Below, piece by piece: positions 47,290-57,849 of a DNA stretch of 64,000 nucleotides; position 1 is the stretch's first letter, and each line of letters starts with the position of its first letter. The stretch is from positions 22,370,501 through 22,434,500 of the forward strand of contig NC_068971.1 in assembly GCF_016808095.1 (NCBI RefSeq), in the 5' to 3' direction. The notes below the pieces were generated by a model. The model did not search any database. It was not told the origin of the DNA and worked only from the letters and a program-made list of their open reading frames with translations. The stretch is from Vigna angularis (taxonomy: Eukaryota; Streptophyta; Magnoliopsida; Fabales; Fabaceae). The position numbers were made by a program, and so were the translations under genes.

Positions 47290-47758
47290 GGGTGTTAGTG
47301 TTAACAATCTGGTATTCGCAAACGATAGACCACCTGGCCGATTTGACTAAGAACTTGAAATGGTCAAAAATATCATTTAGCAAGTTTTTGTGGGGTCTTT
47401 CCGGTAATTGAAGTTTGGTGATATGATCTAAGTTTGACGTAAACCCAAACACCCACCTCATATTGAACATCACGATGATGAGCGTTAGCCATTTATTTCA
47501 TATGATCCCGAGCCTTTTATAAATTCCGATGTAAGTTAGATAAAATGGCATGCCATGAGCTAAGTAAATGACTAACAGCCTCCACTGAAGATTGAACCAA
47601 TATATAACCCAACAAAGAAGGAGGAGATCGTCCATAGATAATTTCAAGTGGGCGTAACCAATTGTCGAGTGAATAATAGTGAATAAAGTAGACAATTCTG
47701 GATTATTAGCTGGAATCACACAAAAGTATGCAGAAGAAACTGACATGGTCGACATCAT
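47290..47758 (-). pseudogene. Ty3 integrase C-terminal remnant
   Basis: Minus-strand frames give PLEIIYGRSPPSLLGYI (the usual PFEVVYGRxPP-type segment), SSVEAVSHLLSSWHAILSNL, then NAHHRDVQYEVGVWVYVKLR and SYHQTSI, which correspond to the end of the integrase core and the GPY-type module. Several stops. The link to integrase rests on this order rather than on catalytic residues, which lie in the deleted part. Confidence 0.65.
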
Positions 47759-47919
47759 AGTAACATGAAAACATTAAGCAATATGCTTCCACTTAGAAAA
47801 TTTACACAAATGATGAACCGAAATTGGCAAAGAGTCATTATTAATGTCACTTATCAATTTGACCATCTGGCCTAACCAAGTAAACTGCATGGTAAGTTGT
47901 TCATAGTCGATTAAAATAG

Positions 47920-49107
47920 GATCCAAACTTTGAAGCCATTGTACTCACAACACGACCTCAACTTCGCATAGAAAATTAAATGAAAATCCACCAAAAAAGG
48001 TTGATTTTGGATTAAGGGAGTAACTCGAGTGCAAACCTGAGAGCAAGTCAAGGTATGACCATTGCCAACCATTACCGATAGTGGTTTCATGAAGCTAAAA
48101 GGCAGACACAATTGATATGCTCGCTTATATTGAAGAAAATTATGAGAACTACCACTATTAATGAGAATGCAAACAAAATGCTCCAATATGTGTCTTGTAA
48201 TGCGAAACATCTTCGGATTGAAAGGCCCTAATAATGCATTTAAATTCAACTGAGCAGAGTCAGGTAGAGTTGGAGCAATAAAATAATCTGGAGGAAGATC
48301 GAAATATATGGTCTGCTCATCGTCATGCACGTGAAGCAAGAAAAGAGACTTGCAACGGTGACTTGGATTATATTTCTCATCAACGTTGTAACATAATCCA
48401 CGGTCATGACGAGTTTGCATTTTTGAAGCTGACAGATGCTTAAATGGAATAGTTGGCGTATATGGTAGAAAACATGAAATTGGTACAGTGTGACTCCACT
48501 AAGGTTGTACCATGGAGTTAAATTTGTCCTCTTGCAGCTTGGCCAATGCCGCCACTTCCGAAAATGACCCGACTTTAAGGCAAACACCTCACGCCGAATG
48601 TCTAGACGAAGGCCAGAAATGAAACACTCAAGCAAAAACAAAGAAGGAATGTCAGTGACTCAGTTTGCAAGTCCTTCAAAGTCATTGAGATATTGCAAAA
48701 TAAACTCAGTCTGATAAAGCTTGCAGAGACGTCCCTTAACATTCTGAAAGCGAGATGGAGCAAAATGTGTTTCCTAAGACTGTAAGAAATCCTTCCAAGA
48801 ACGAAGGAAGTGATTCCTCTCCAACCAATGCAACCAACTAAAAGAAAATGATCTGAAGACAATTGACTTTTAGGGTTTGGTGATAGTCGAAAAAATGAGT
48901 GGTGGCAAAAATATAGTATAACATTTTGGACCTATCAAAACAAGGACATGCCAACCGAATCTTGGGAGTTTGCTTCGGAAACGATGAGTACGTTAAGGGT
49001 TTTTGCTTGATGGAAACAACCTTAGGAGAAAAATCATCAATGTGAGTTATGAGACGTGACACCTGCTCTGTTAAAAGGTCTATAGAAGAAGGTTGAGAGG
49101 TCGTCAT
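47920..49107 (-). pseudogene. Ty3 gag and aspartic protease remnant
   Basis: Minus strand. Gag pieces in shifting frames (KIRLACPCFDRSKMLYYIFA; FISGLRLDIRREVFALK), then a zinc-knuckle-like GLCYNVDEKYNPSHRCK, in which one cysteine of CYNCDEK is replaced by valine. It is followed by LLHVHDDEQ and the protease segment CILINSGSSHNFLQ, where the catalytic aspartate of IDSGSSHNF is asparagine. Further matches are MVGNGHTLTC and LVDFHLI. Non-functional by frame breaks and by the active-site change. Confidence 0.8.
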
Positions 49108-49514
49108 TAAAAGCACCAAATGATAGGTGTTAGAGTTAACAATATGGTGTTTGAGGTACCAGGCCTCTAGGGAGAAAAGATAGAAATTTAGTGAATAATA
49201 TTCTTATTTCCCAAAAGTTCATTACAATGCTTATATTCATTGCATGTACTAACAGTTTACCCATATATCACGGTAACCACGTAAAAACAATACGAAAAAA
49301 GTTTTAACAGAAAGATTTCCATAAAACAATCATAACTCTCTCTCTCAATGCATGTAATCGTCCCAATTTGCGGGCTCATAATATTTCTTTTGGGCCTAAC
49401 ATTAACACTTGGATTTTGTTAGCTTCAATTGACCCATTATCCTCCTGAATGCATGTTGTATCATATAAGAACTTTTTTTTTATTTTAAAAATAATAATAA
49501 TTAGTTACCATTAT

Positions 49515-50460
49515 CATTATCTTTTTGACAAGTGTATAGTTGCAAGTTGTAAAATGAAAGTTCAAGTATCATTTTCTTAGAGGATTTATGTTTGTTTGTC
49601 AAATTGTGATTATTTACTTATTTCAACGGTAATTAAGATCATTGATTGATTTAATTCAAGATAAAAACATATAAATCTACTAAATATTAAAGTTTGAAAG
49701 TGATTCGAGAAAAGCTTCATTATAGTTACATTTCATGAACCAAATTTATGTTATAATTTATAGAACATATCTCTATCTTACTCAAACATTCACCTGATAA
49801 GCATACCAGTCCCTAATTCCTTATAAGCAAGTTCTAAATCTCTAGGTCAAAACACTAATCCCTTAGCTATTTGAACATAATATTTGTATTAAGATAAGAT
49901 GTCTAGATCACAAAAAGATTAAGTCTATTCCTAAAACCAATCTTCTTGGTTGTTCTATCTATGTCTAAGTTTCAACACATTTTTTAATGATTAGATACTA
50001 TCAAATAGTATGACATTTCATCATACATATGAATAATAAAGATAGATCATATGAATAACGAAAGAGATTATATTGCATAAGAAAAACTACAAAAAGTATA
50101 AGTACATTGCATCCAATTCCAATGAAATGGGAGTATAGCTACTCATATGCATCTATACCACTAAAGTTGGATGGAATTGATGAAATGAATGAAGGAATTC
50201 AAAGTCTTTCTGCCCTAGAAGCGCCTTTGCTTGCATTTTTTTGTCTTTTTCGCATTCCCACACCAAGAATTGCATTTTTCATTTAACTCTCCCCATTTTA
50301 ACCACTTCATATGATGTTGGAAATGTTTTTTCTATTGAAGTATAAAAAAAAAGTTTGAGTTTTTGCTTGATGAATGTGTGGCAGAGATACATGCTTTTGT
50401 AAAAAACTTGGATTATAAAGGGATCTTAAGTTCTTGTTTTCTTTTCTTGATTTCTTGCTT
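49515..50460 (-). repeat. Ty3 LTR-like remnant (minus strand)
   Basis: The left end carries, on the minus strand, the U5 signature of the other Ty3 LTRs (AAAATGATACTTGAACTTTC ... CTATACACTTGTCAAAAAGA). The rest resembles LTR sequence in composition, but the TGATAA start expected at the other end was not found. 49,413-49,514 has nothing recognised. Confidence 0.45.
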
Positions 50461-50727
50461 CTTTGAGTATAAATAGTAAGTGTTGTTAATGGTGGTTGTT
50501 ATATGTTATTGTGTTCATATTTGCCAATGTATATGTGTTCGTGTATGTGAAGTATGATTATATGAATAATGTGTTGTAAGTGTGAACTTGGTTAAGAGTT
50601 GATCATATGATACTCTTTGGCTTCTTATGAACATTATTTGGGCTCTACTTAATGCAAGCTCCTCGTGCGAGTGACCTTGAGAGGATCCCTCCTAAAGGGT
50701 AGCTCGACAAAATGAAAGGTTGTTAGG

Positions 50728-50945
50728 GTGTCAAAGTCAGATGATAGATGTCTTTAAACAAAAAAACTCTATGAATTGTGTTGGATGTGCTTGTTTGTGA
50801 AATGTCTTTGGAGTGTTAAAGTCAAAGGACAAATCTCTTTGGACATAAACTCTATTGATTGGTGTTTGATATTTGGTTCTCGAGTGTTAAGGTCAGAGAA
50901 CAAATGTCTCTAGATTGAGAACTCTTTGATCCAAGGCTTTGTTGT
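50728..50945 (+). repeat. Three imperfect tandem units of 67-87 bp
   Basis: Units start at about 50,728 (GTGTCAAAGTCAGATGATAG), 50,815 (GTGTTAAAGTCAAAGGACAA) and 50,882 (GTGTTAAGGTCAGAGAACAA). Each goes on with ATGTCT/ATCTCTTT, then an A-rich word and AACTCT. The surrounding 50,461-51,555 has no gene. Confidence 0.6.
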
Positions 50946-51555
50946 GTTTGTGAGGATTCTTAAAGTGATTGTCTTGAAGAACGAATGACTCTCTTCAAGC
51001 ATGTAGCTATATATCTTGGTGTTTTATTTTGTGCGAGTGTGTAGCATGAATGTTATATATTTGATGTGTTTTAAAAATTGTTGGTAGTTGCTTTTCATTA
51101 TTTAAATTTTCGGACAACTATTGAGATTTGTGAAAGTGATATGTGAAAAACTTTTGCTAGAAAAGACATATTTTTTAAGTCTTCACATCTTTTTCTTAGG
51201 AGTCTAACTTGGTGAGCTTTATGTATTTTACTTTTAACAAAGAAAATGAGTTTTGAAAAGTTATATTTTGTTTTCAGCTGTCCCATTTTTTAAACATTAA
51301 ATGAGTTTACTTTAAAAAATGAGATTTTTTCTGAGTGATGTTAGTTTATCTTTCTTTTTGTGTTCTGGAAGTATATGATAGTACATGAATTAAGAAAGAT
51401 GTAAAATATTAAAGAAAAAAATAAAGTATGAAAAATGTTTGTGCACTCTTATAATCTAATATACCATTTACTTTTCATTTTCATTATTGCTTTTGCTTAC
51501 AAAATAATGATTTTCATCGAAATTCAAATAAAATAGTGGTCAAATTTATTTTTAA

Positions 51556-51785
51556 GGCTTAATACCCTTGATGGTCTCTATTTTGGTCAAGTGCGTTCGT
51601 TTTGGTCCCTGTTTATTTTTTTTGTTCAATGTGGTCCTAAAGAATGTAAAATCTGTTCAATTTGGTCCTTTTTGCAAACGCCATTTAAATCGTTAACGGC
51701 AGACAGTCCAGGTGTGCAAAATAGTGTTGAGATGGCATTTAACTACCCACGTGGATTCCCTTCAGGCAGTGAGGTGGATTTAATC
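51556..51785 (+). repeat. Left terminal inverted repeat of MULE 1
   Basis: GGCTTAATACCCTTGATGG onward, including TCAAGTGCGTTCGTTTTGG, CGTTAACGGCAGACAG and GGCATTTAACTACCCACGTG. It matches the reverse complement of 54,800-55,033 with scattered single-base differences. Confidence 0.93.
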
Positions 51786-52252
51786 ATTTTGAAATTGCAA
51801 TTGCAGAGATTAGGGTTTTTGTTTTCAAAATTAAATTAAGGGTGGTGAGAGTGAAAGTTCTTGCGTGGTTTGGTAGCGAAATCAGGAAGATTAGGAAGAA
51901 CATTAGTGACGTCCACTTGAAGCATTGATCTTTGGCAGTCAGGTATGTGTTCGTAATCTCATAACTAAGCTCTGTGTTGTGACATTCGTCTGTAACATTT
52001 TATGCACACATCAAAAAGTGAGTGTTAGATTTTTTCCAAAGTTAGATTTTTTTGAAAAATTGTGCGAACTGTTTAGGGCATTGTTGTGTAACATATTATA
52101 ATTGGTTGTGTGTGGTTGATTGTTGATTGCTGATTTATTGTTTATTGTTCCCATACGGTTTAGCAGTTATTTTAGCGTAAATAGTAGTTACTTTTTGCGT
52201 TTCCATAGTGGTCCCATGCCCATAAAGTTGATTTTGTAGGCTTGCGTTTGGA

Positions 52253-53790
52253 ATGTCTGAGGAGAGATTTAATGTTGTGGTCCACCATGGTGGGACCCTG
52301 GTAAAGGATATACCTTTTGGATATGTTGGTGGGGAAGTCACTTATTGGAGTGTGGCCCCTGACAAATGGAGTTATTTCGAAGTGGTAGATTCCATTAAGG
52401 AGTTGTGGTATATTAAAGTGTCTGGGTTATTTTATTGCATTCAAGATATTCTATATAAGTTGAATGATGACAGAGATGCAATGAACATGGTTCACCTTGC
52501 CAAGTATTTAGGAGAAGTTCACTTGTTTGTGGTCCATGGTGTGGATGACGAGCCAAAGATTATTGTTCAAAGTCAACTAAATGAAGAAGTTCATTTGTTG
52601 TGTCTTGCAAGTTTAGAGAGTGAATGTAGCCATGTAGGTGGGAATGGGGATGATAAAGTGGAGGTGCAAGGGGAGGATGATGAAGTTGTTGTGCATGTGG
52701 AGGATGAAGAAGTGGCTGTGCAGGATGATGAAGTGGTTATGCAGATGGAGGATGAAGTGGTTCTGCAGGTGGAGGATGAAGTGGTTGTGGTTGTGGAGGT
52801 GGAGGATGAAGGGAATGTGGAGGTGGAGGATGAACAAGTGGTTGTGCAGGTGGAGGATGAAGTTAACGTGCAGGGGGGTGATGAAGTGAACATGCAGGGG
52901 GAGGATATTGTTGAACAGAACGTTGGGGTGGAGGAGGAGGAATTTGTTATTGAACAACACGGGCAGGGGGAGGAAGAAGTTGTGATTGAAGAATTTAGTT
53001 CAAGTGAGGATGATGATGCAGGAGTGGTGCATGGTGAAGTTCCTCATGGAGTAGTTGATGAAGAAGAAGTGGATGAAAAATAAGTGGATGAAGGACTAGT
53101 TGATGTTGATGTTAATATTGATGAAGGACTAGTACATAACAACATAGAAGGCTCTGTCTTAGTAGAAGTTAGTGAAAATGAAATGAACTATGATTTAGAC
53201 ACACATGACAGTGCACATAGGCAGAGAAACCCAAATGACAGGGGGTTGTCTGATGATGAGTGGGACTCAAAATTATTAGACAGTCCACAAGAAAGTGGAA
53301 GTAAGGATGGAGTTGATGAAAGACAAATTTGTGGTCCATTTGGGACATATGTTAAGCAAAAAAATTTGTCAAAATACAAGTGGGAAGTGGGAACAAAGTT
53401 TAGTGATAAAAATGAGTTTATGGAGGTTAATAGAAGTTATGCCGTCCATGCGGGGAGCAATTTGAAGTTTGTTAAGAATGACAATAAAAGGGTACGAGTG
53501 AGATGCTTGGGTGCACAAAAAAAATGTCCATGGATGGCTTATTGTGGATATTTAGAAGGATGTAGAACATGACAATTGAGAAAAATATTGGATACCCATA
53601 CTTGCAGTAGGCAATTCAATATCAAAATGATGAATGCTAAGTGGTTGAGTGAGACATTGGATACCACAGTACTTGAAAATCCGAATTTGAAGGTAAATGA
53701 AATACGGTAAAAAGCTTTGAGGAAATGGAATACAAATGTCACTTGTAATGTTGCACTTGGCATAGTATCTGTTTTGAAAGACTTTGATAA
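52253..53790 (+). pseudogene. MuDR-type transposase, N-terminal half
   Basis: ATG at 52,253. The first 110 residues (ERFNVVVHHGGTLVKDIPFG, WSYFEVVDSIKELWYIKVSG) are the N-terminal PB1-like segment of legume MULE transposases. Residues about 130-275 are an acidic VEDEVVVQ-type repeat. A TAA at 53,081-53,083 interrupts the frame, which continues in phase with DERQICGPFGTYVK and the DNA-binding MuDR domain (YKWEVGTKFSDKNEFMEV, RSYAVHAGSNLKFVKNDNKR, RVRCLGAQKKCPWMAY, ILDTHTCSRQFN). More stops follow (TGA at about 53,571). The DDE core and SWIM finger present in MULE 2 are absent. Confidence 0.88.
52655..52920 (+). repeat. Minisatellite coding an acidic VEDEVVVQ-type repeat
   Basis: Repeats of GTGGAGGATGAAGTGG with GTTGTGCAG spacers, about ten degenerate units in one frame. 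Expansion and contraction would keep frame, since the units are multiples of three. Confidence 0.85.
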
Positions 53791-54239
53791 TTAAAAGTTG
53801 ATGTCCTTTGTAATGTTTTGAAATACTTTATAATGTTTTCACATATTTGGCACTAGATTTGTTATGATGTGCTCTTATGTAACTTGATGGTGTAATCATG
53901 AACTGACTTTTGATTGTGAAAATATATTGATGTACCCATGAACTTAATGTTTTCACGTACCCCTGTTTTGATATTCATTTTTACCACTTCCATTTTATGC
54001 ACACATCACTCATCATCATGAGGACCACATTCGCACATATTTAACTGAAATGAGGACTAATTTGAACAAATTATGTACTAAAAAACAATACATACATTCA
54101 TTTAATACAAAACACAGTCGTCCAACCTTAACAATGGGACCACCTAACAACCTCAACCTTCAAAACACAAAAGTAAACCAGATTGGGACCACCTAAAAAC
54201 ACACAGAACACATCAACCTAAAAACACACTTTCAACACA

Positions 54240-54707
54240 TCAACCTAAAAACACACACAACAAAGCTATGATCAGTACACTGAGAACACACACCACTACT
54301 ACTAAGAATTGGATCCTTCTCTTCAAAGCTATCACTGTCTTCTCAATATCACAAATCTTCCTCCTTTGACTACCAATGATAACATCCCTTTCATCAACTT
54401 TTTCGTCATTGCACCACTTGAAATAGTTACAAGACATCACATTACCAGTTGCACTCTGTTATTCATCAAACACATTGTTGATTACAAACACAAAGAAAAT
54501 AGGCTTTAATTAGAAATGCTTTTATCCACATCCCCAAAAAATTCTTCCAAGATTCTTTGATGTTCTAGCCATGTTTACTACTGTCAACTCACCACAATTG
54601 CAAATGGGGATCATCCCTACCCCCATTGAACCACCACCATGTGAGGAATTACAACTTTGGTGGCCGAAGCTATTGCAACAAGAAGAAGAAGATTGAGAAC
54701 GAGACAT
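54240..54707 (-). CDS. GRF-type zinc-finger protein with C-terminal membrane segment, carried by MULE 1
   Basis: Minus strand, apparently two exons. Exon 1 (54,707 to about 54,522): serine/cysteine/glycine-rich start (MSRSQSSSSCCNSFGHQSC), then PICNCGELTVVNMARTSKNL and GRIFWGCG, the GRF zinc finger pattern. Exon 2 (about 54,455-54,240): SCNYFKWCNDEKVDERDVII, the finger's end, then a basic coiled-coil-like stretch (SQRRKICDIEKTVIALKRRI) and a hydrophobic C-terminus (FLVVVVCVLSVLIIALLCVF). This is the layout of plant At4g04775-like proteins. The acceptor ATAACAG near 54,465 is plausible; the donor is not clear. No stop breaks the recognisable parts. Function unknown; MULE 2 has a decayed relative in the same place. 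Confidence 0.7.
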
Positions 54708-54799
54708 GGCTCATCAACCACCAAGATTGGGAAAAAACCTTAACTCTAATTTCACTCTCCACCCTCGTCAAAATTGGGTTTCATTAAATAAATGACATT

Positions 54800-55033
54800 T
54801 CTTTAAGAATCCACCTCACTGTGCCTGAAGGGAATTCACGTGGGCAGTTAAATGCCATCTCAATACTATTTTGCACACCTGAACTGTCTGTCGTTAACGA
54901 TTTAAACGGTGTTTGCAAAAAGGATCAAATTGAACAAATTTTATATTCTTTAGGACCACATTGAATAAAAAAATTAACAAGGACCAAAACGAACGCACTT
55001 GACCAAAATAGGGACCATTAGGGGTATTAAGCC
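54800..55033 (-). repeat. Right terminal inverted repeat of MULE 1
   Basis: Inverted partner of 51,556-51,785, ending GGGGTATTAAGCC. Confidence 0.93.
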
Positions 55034-55042
55034 TATTTTTAA

Positions 55043-56099
55043 TTATAAAATTGAGTAAGAATATTCATGTTAATTATAAATTTTAGGAAGAAAATTAAGA
55101 TATTAAATATTGAAGTTAGTTAGCTAAAACATAGAAGGCTTGGGATTTTTCATAATTTACATGAACAACAATAATGAACAATTATGTATTAAAGTTGTAA
55201 ATGACAAGTTGAATCCCTCCATTTTCTTTTGTTCATAGTTTTTTGGATTGCTAGTAAATATTTTTTAATAAGATTAGAACTTATTTTATAAACTCAATGG
55301 AAAATTAAGATAAGTATATGGAAATCTAACTATAAGGTTTAATATTTTTTTCTATATGTATGTAAATATATAAAAGTTATTTATGTCCACTCTCAACATT
55401 TACTCTAAATGATTGAATATTTTATTTTAAATTTAAATAATAAAATTGTAAATATTAAAAATTAATTCAATATTTTAAAAAATCATAATTTGTACTCAGT
55501 CTTTATTATTCATCTTAGTTATTAAACTTAATACTATTAGGGAAGTAATAACAAAGTTAAGGTAATTTATAAATCTAATCAGATAAACATGTACTCTTAA
55601 TGCTCACACAACATCACTGGTATAATTGATTTTTCAGTTCAGTTAATTTTGATATATAAATTGTTTCTAAACTCTAACGCATATTCAAAACTTCTCCATA
55701 AATGAAGCTTTAGAATGCATACCAATAAAATATAAAGAGTATTATAACATGTTTACGTTTCACAGTAGTATTTGACAATAGAGTCAAAGTTCATAGTATG
55801 AACAAAATTAGTATCAGTTGAAAGAAAAAAATACTGAAAAATTTAGAAAAAAAAAGTAAATTAAGAAAAGAGTAAAAGAGAAAATAAAAAAGCAACAAAT
55901 ACCAGAGAAAAAGCATTGAATGAGGGTGACATGGGTAAAGGGAGATTCTGGTGATAGAAAACAAAATAGGAAAGTAAAAGAAAACAGCAATATTAAGTAT
56001 GCAGTGCAATATGCCAATTCTTATTTACAAAACAACAAAACTGGACAATAGCAGCTTCACACCCTTCTCTTCTTCCAATTAACCCCACCACCAGGACCC
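55043..56099 (+). promoter_or_regulatory. Intergenic region and probable promoter of the F-box gene
   Basis: AT-rich, no gene. An A/G-rich tract lies at 55,820-55,910. The last 60 bp (TCTTCTTCCAATTAACCCC) are pyrimidine-rich and look like a 5' UTR. No TATA box is unambiguous. Confidence 0.4.
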
Positions 56100-56897
56100 A
56101 TGGTGGAATCCTCCGAATCACCGTTGAAGCGACGGCCGCCACATGCCGGTGATGACAGAATTAGTCAGCTTCCGGACGTGCTGCTTCTCCAAATCCTCTC
56201 TCTTCTTCCAACCAAACAGGCAGTGGTCACTGGCATTCTCGCGAAGCGGTGGCGGCCACTGTGGCCGGCCGTGTCGGTCCTCGACCTCGACGACGAGTCC
56301 TCTCCGGAGTCCCGCCTCGGTCCCGCGGGCTTCGCGGAGTTTGTGTACTCGGTGCTTCTACTGCACGACGCGCCGGCAATCCAGCGGTTCCGGCTCCGTT
56401 GTGCGAATCCGAACTCCTCCGCGCGCGACATCGCGACGTGGCTGTGTCATGTGGCGCGGCGGAGGGTGGAGAGCGTGGAGCTCTCGCTTTCGCTGTCGCG
56501 CTACGTGGCGCTCCCGCGGCGCCTCTTCAACTGCGACACTGTTTCAGCCATGAAGCTCAACGGCGTGTTCTTCAACGCGCTCGCCTCGTTCTCCGTGCGC
56601 TTGCCTCTGCTGAGGGCTTTGCACGTGGGGGATAGGGTTCTGTTCGGGTGCCACGATTACGTGGTGAAGCTTCTTGCTGGGTGCCCCGCGCTGGAGGACT
56701 TGGTGCTGGAATCCACTTACAACGATGCTTGCGGAGGCGTCGTTTGTGCCGAGGGCAATTTCGAGCTTAGTTTGAAACACTTGACGCGTGCGAAAATTGG
56801 GTTTTCGTGGAAGGAGAGGTGCCTGAAGTCCATGCTTCTCATTTTCCAAGCGCTTTCTCACGTTAGGTGCCTCTCGCTTTCTCCCTGTACAGTTGCG
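56100..56897 (+). CDS. F-box/LRR protein, first exon (partial gene)
   Basis: ATG at 56,100 in good context (CCCATGG). 266 codons open to a GT donor (GCG|GTACGA at 56,898). F-box at residues 19-55: DRISQLPDVLLLQILSLLPT, KQAVVTGILAKRWRPLW, the version found in plant F-box/FBD/LRR proteins, which bring substrates to SCF ubiquitin ligases through SKP1-like partners. The rest has leucine-rich repeat-like segments: RVESVELSLSLSRYVALPRR, SFSVRLPLLRALHVGDRV, LAGCPALEDLVLES. Reading through the donor ends after 304 residues at 57,014, without the usual later LRRs or FBD. No second exon was found in the rest of the window. The exon is markedly GC-rich compared with everything around it. Confidence 0.85.
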
Positions 56898-57849
56898 GTA
56901 CGACGCTTCTCCACCCTACCCTTATTTAAGTACCATACATCATGTGTATATGGTTCAATTTGTTCCTTGAACTCAAGGTTCATACTGAGTTTAGTTGTTT
57001 CTTGCATAAGATAACAAGATGTTGCATTGAATTTGGTGTTTTTATGGGATGTGTTATGAAAATTACGAACGAGTTAACGGTACTCTTTTAAAACGGATAT
57101 AGGTGGTGACTAGCGTTGTTGTTTCAATGTTTGTTGCCCGGTATTGCACTGATTTGGTACATTGTTTTGGGTGTGGTAGTGGAATGGGGGTTTTTGTGGT
57201 GGTTAATAGTGGAAATAAAAAGGACTTATGTTTCACAAGCAAAACAAATGAACTGGAAGGGAGAAAGATCCCAAGGAGGGGTATGTGTGTGCACGGACAA
57301 TTGTTTTGGGAGCGGCAGTGGACTACACCTCATCAATAGAAGGATGAGGATGTATGCAATACTAATTCGAGGGTTGGAAATGAGACAGAGCAAGGGCAAA
57401 GACAGGTTGAAGTGATGTAAAACAGTGTTACAGACCTATAGTTAGTTTCAATGAAGCAACTGTTTTCATGTGGCGCTCCTTCTAATTCTCAAATTAGTTT
57501 TAACCTAAGTCCCAAAATTGGTGCTGTTGGGGAAAAAGTTGGGTTTCAATATTATTACAACAGGAAATTTGGCTCCCTATACAATGGATATACCCTGCTA
57601 TTTAGGTGCTCCATATCTCAATAGTGAAGTCAATAAGAACCTTGGGATAACCACACCTCAAAAGGTAACTAATTTAGTTGTTGAGAGTCTGAAGTCTTAT
57701 ATACCCCTCACCAGAATCCCATACTTCTGATGTGTGACCCAAGTTCCGTGCATTACAATTGTGAATCCTAACTACAAACCAATCCTAGCAAAAGTTCTCT
57801 ACCAATTGTGGAGCTGCTAATAGTTCCTTCACTTCTTTATGCTGCAACA
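56898..57849 (+). other. Intron or 3' flank of the F-box gene, nothing identified
   Basis: Contains a few open stretches but no F-box, FBD or LRR continuation. 57,500-57,610 has a coding-like look (KVGFQYYYNRKFGSLYNGYT) that I could not assign. Confidence 0.45.

Larger units (their letters stand above)
47180..49412 (-). mobile_element. Deleted Ty3 retrotransposon (minus strand)
   Basis: On the minus strand: LTR (49,412-49,125, beginning TGTTAATGTTAGGCCC and ending AACTCTAACACCTATCA), a TTTGGTGCTTTTAATGACGA junction, gag and protease pieces (49,107-47,920), then directly the C-terminal end of integrase (47,758-47,290) and the start of the other LTR-like end (GTTAACACTAACACCCATCA at 47,310-47,288). 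RT, RNase H and most of integrase are gone. The organisation suggests a chromovirus-like Ty3 element. Confidence 0.7.
51556..55033 (+). mobile_element. MULE (Mutator-like) transposon 1 with long TIRs and 9-bp TSD
   Basis: Both ends begin GGCTTAATACCC and remain inverted repeats for about 230 bp (51,556-51,785 and 54,800-55,033). The perfect 9-bp duplication TATTTTTAA lies at 51,547-51,555 and 55,034-55,042. Long TIRs and a 9-bp duplication are the marks of Mutator-like elements. Inside are the 5' half of a MuDR-type transposase (plus strand) and a GRF zinc-finger gene (minus strand), tail to tail. The transposase DDE core is missing, so the element is non-autonomous. Confidence 0.93.

Noticed and set aside
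52591..52960. Long Ser/Thr- or His-rich minus-strand frames over the MULE acidic repeat
   Set aside because: They are mirror frames of the GTGGAGGATGAA minisatellite; only the plus frame joins to the flanking transposase domains.
56143..56861. Arg/Ser-rich frames in other phases of the F-box exon
   Set aside because: High GC content opens all frames; only the 56,100 frame has the F-box and LRR patterns.
57103..57415. Short frames after the F-box exon as a second exon
   Set aside because: No LRR or FBD similarity and no convincing acceptor in phase.
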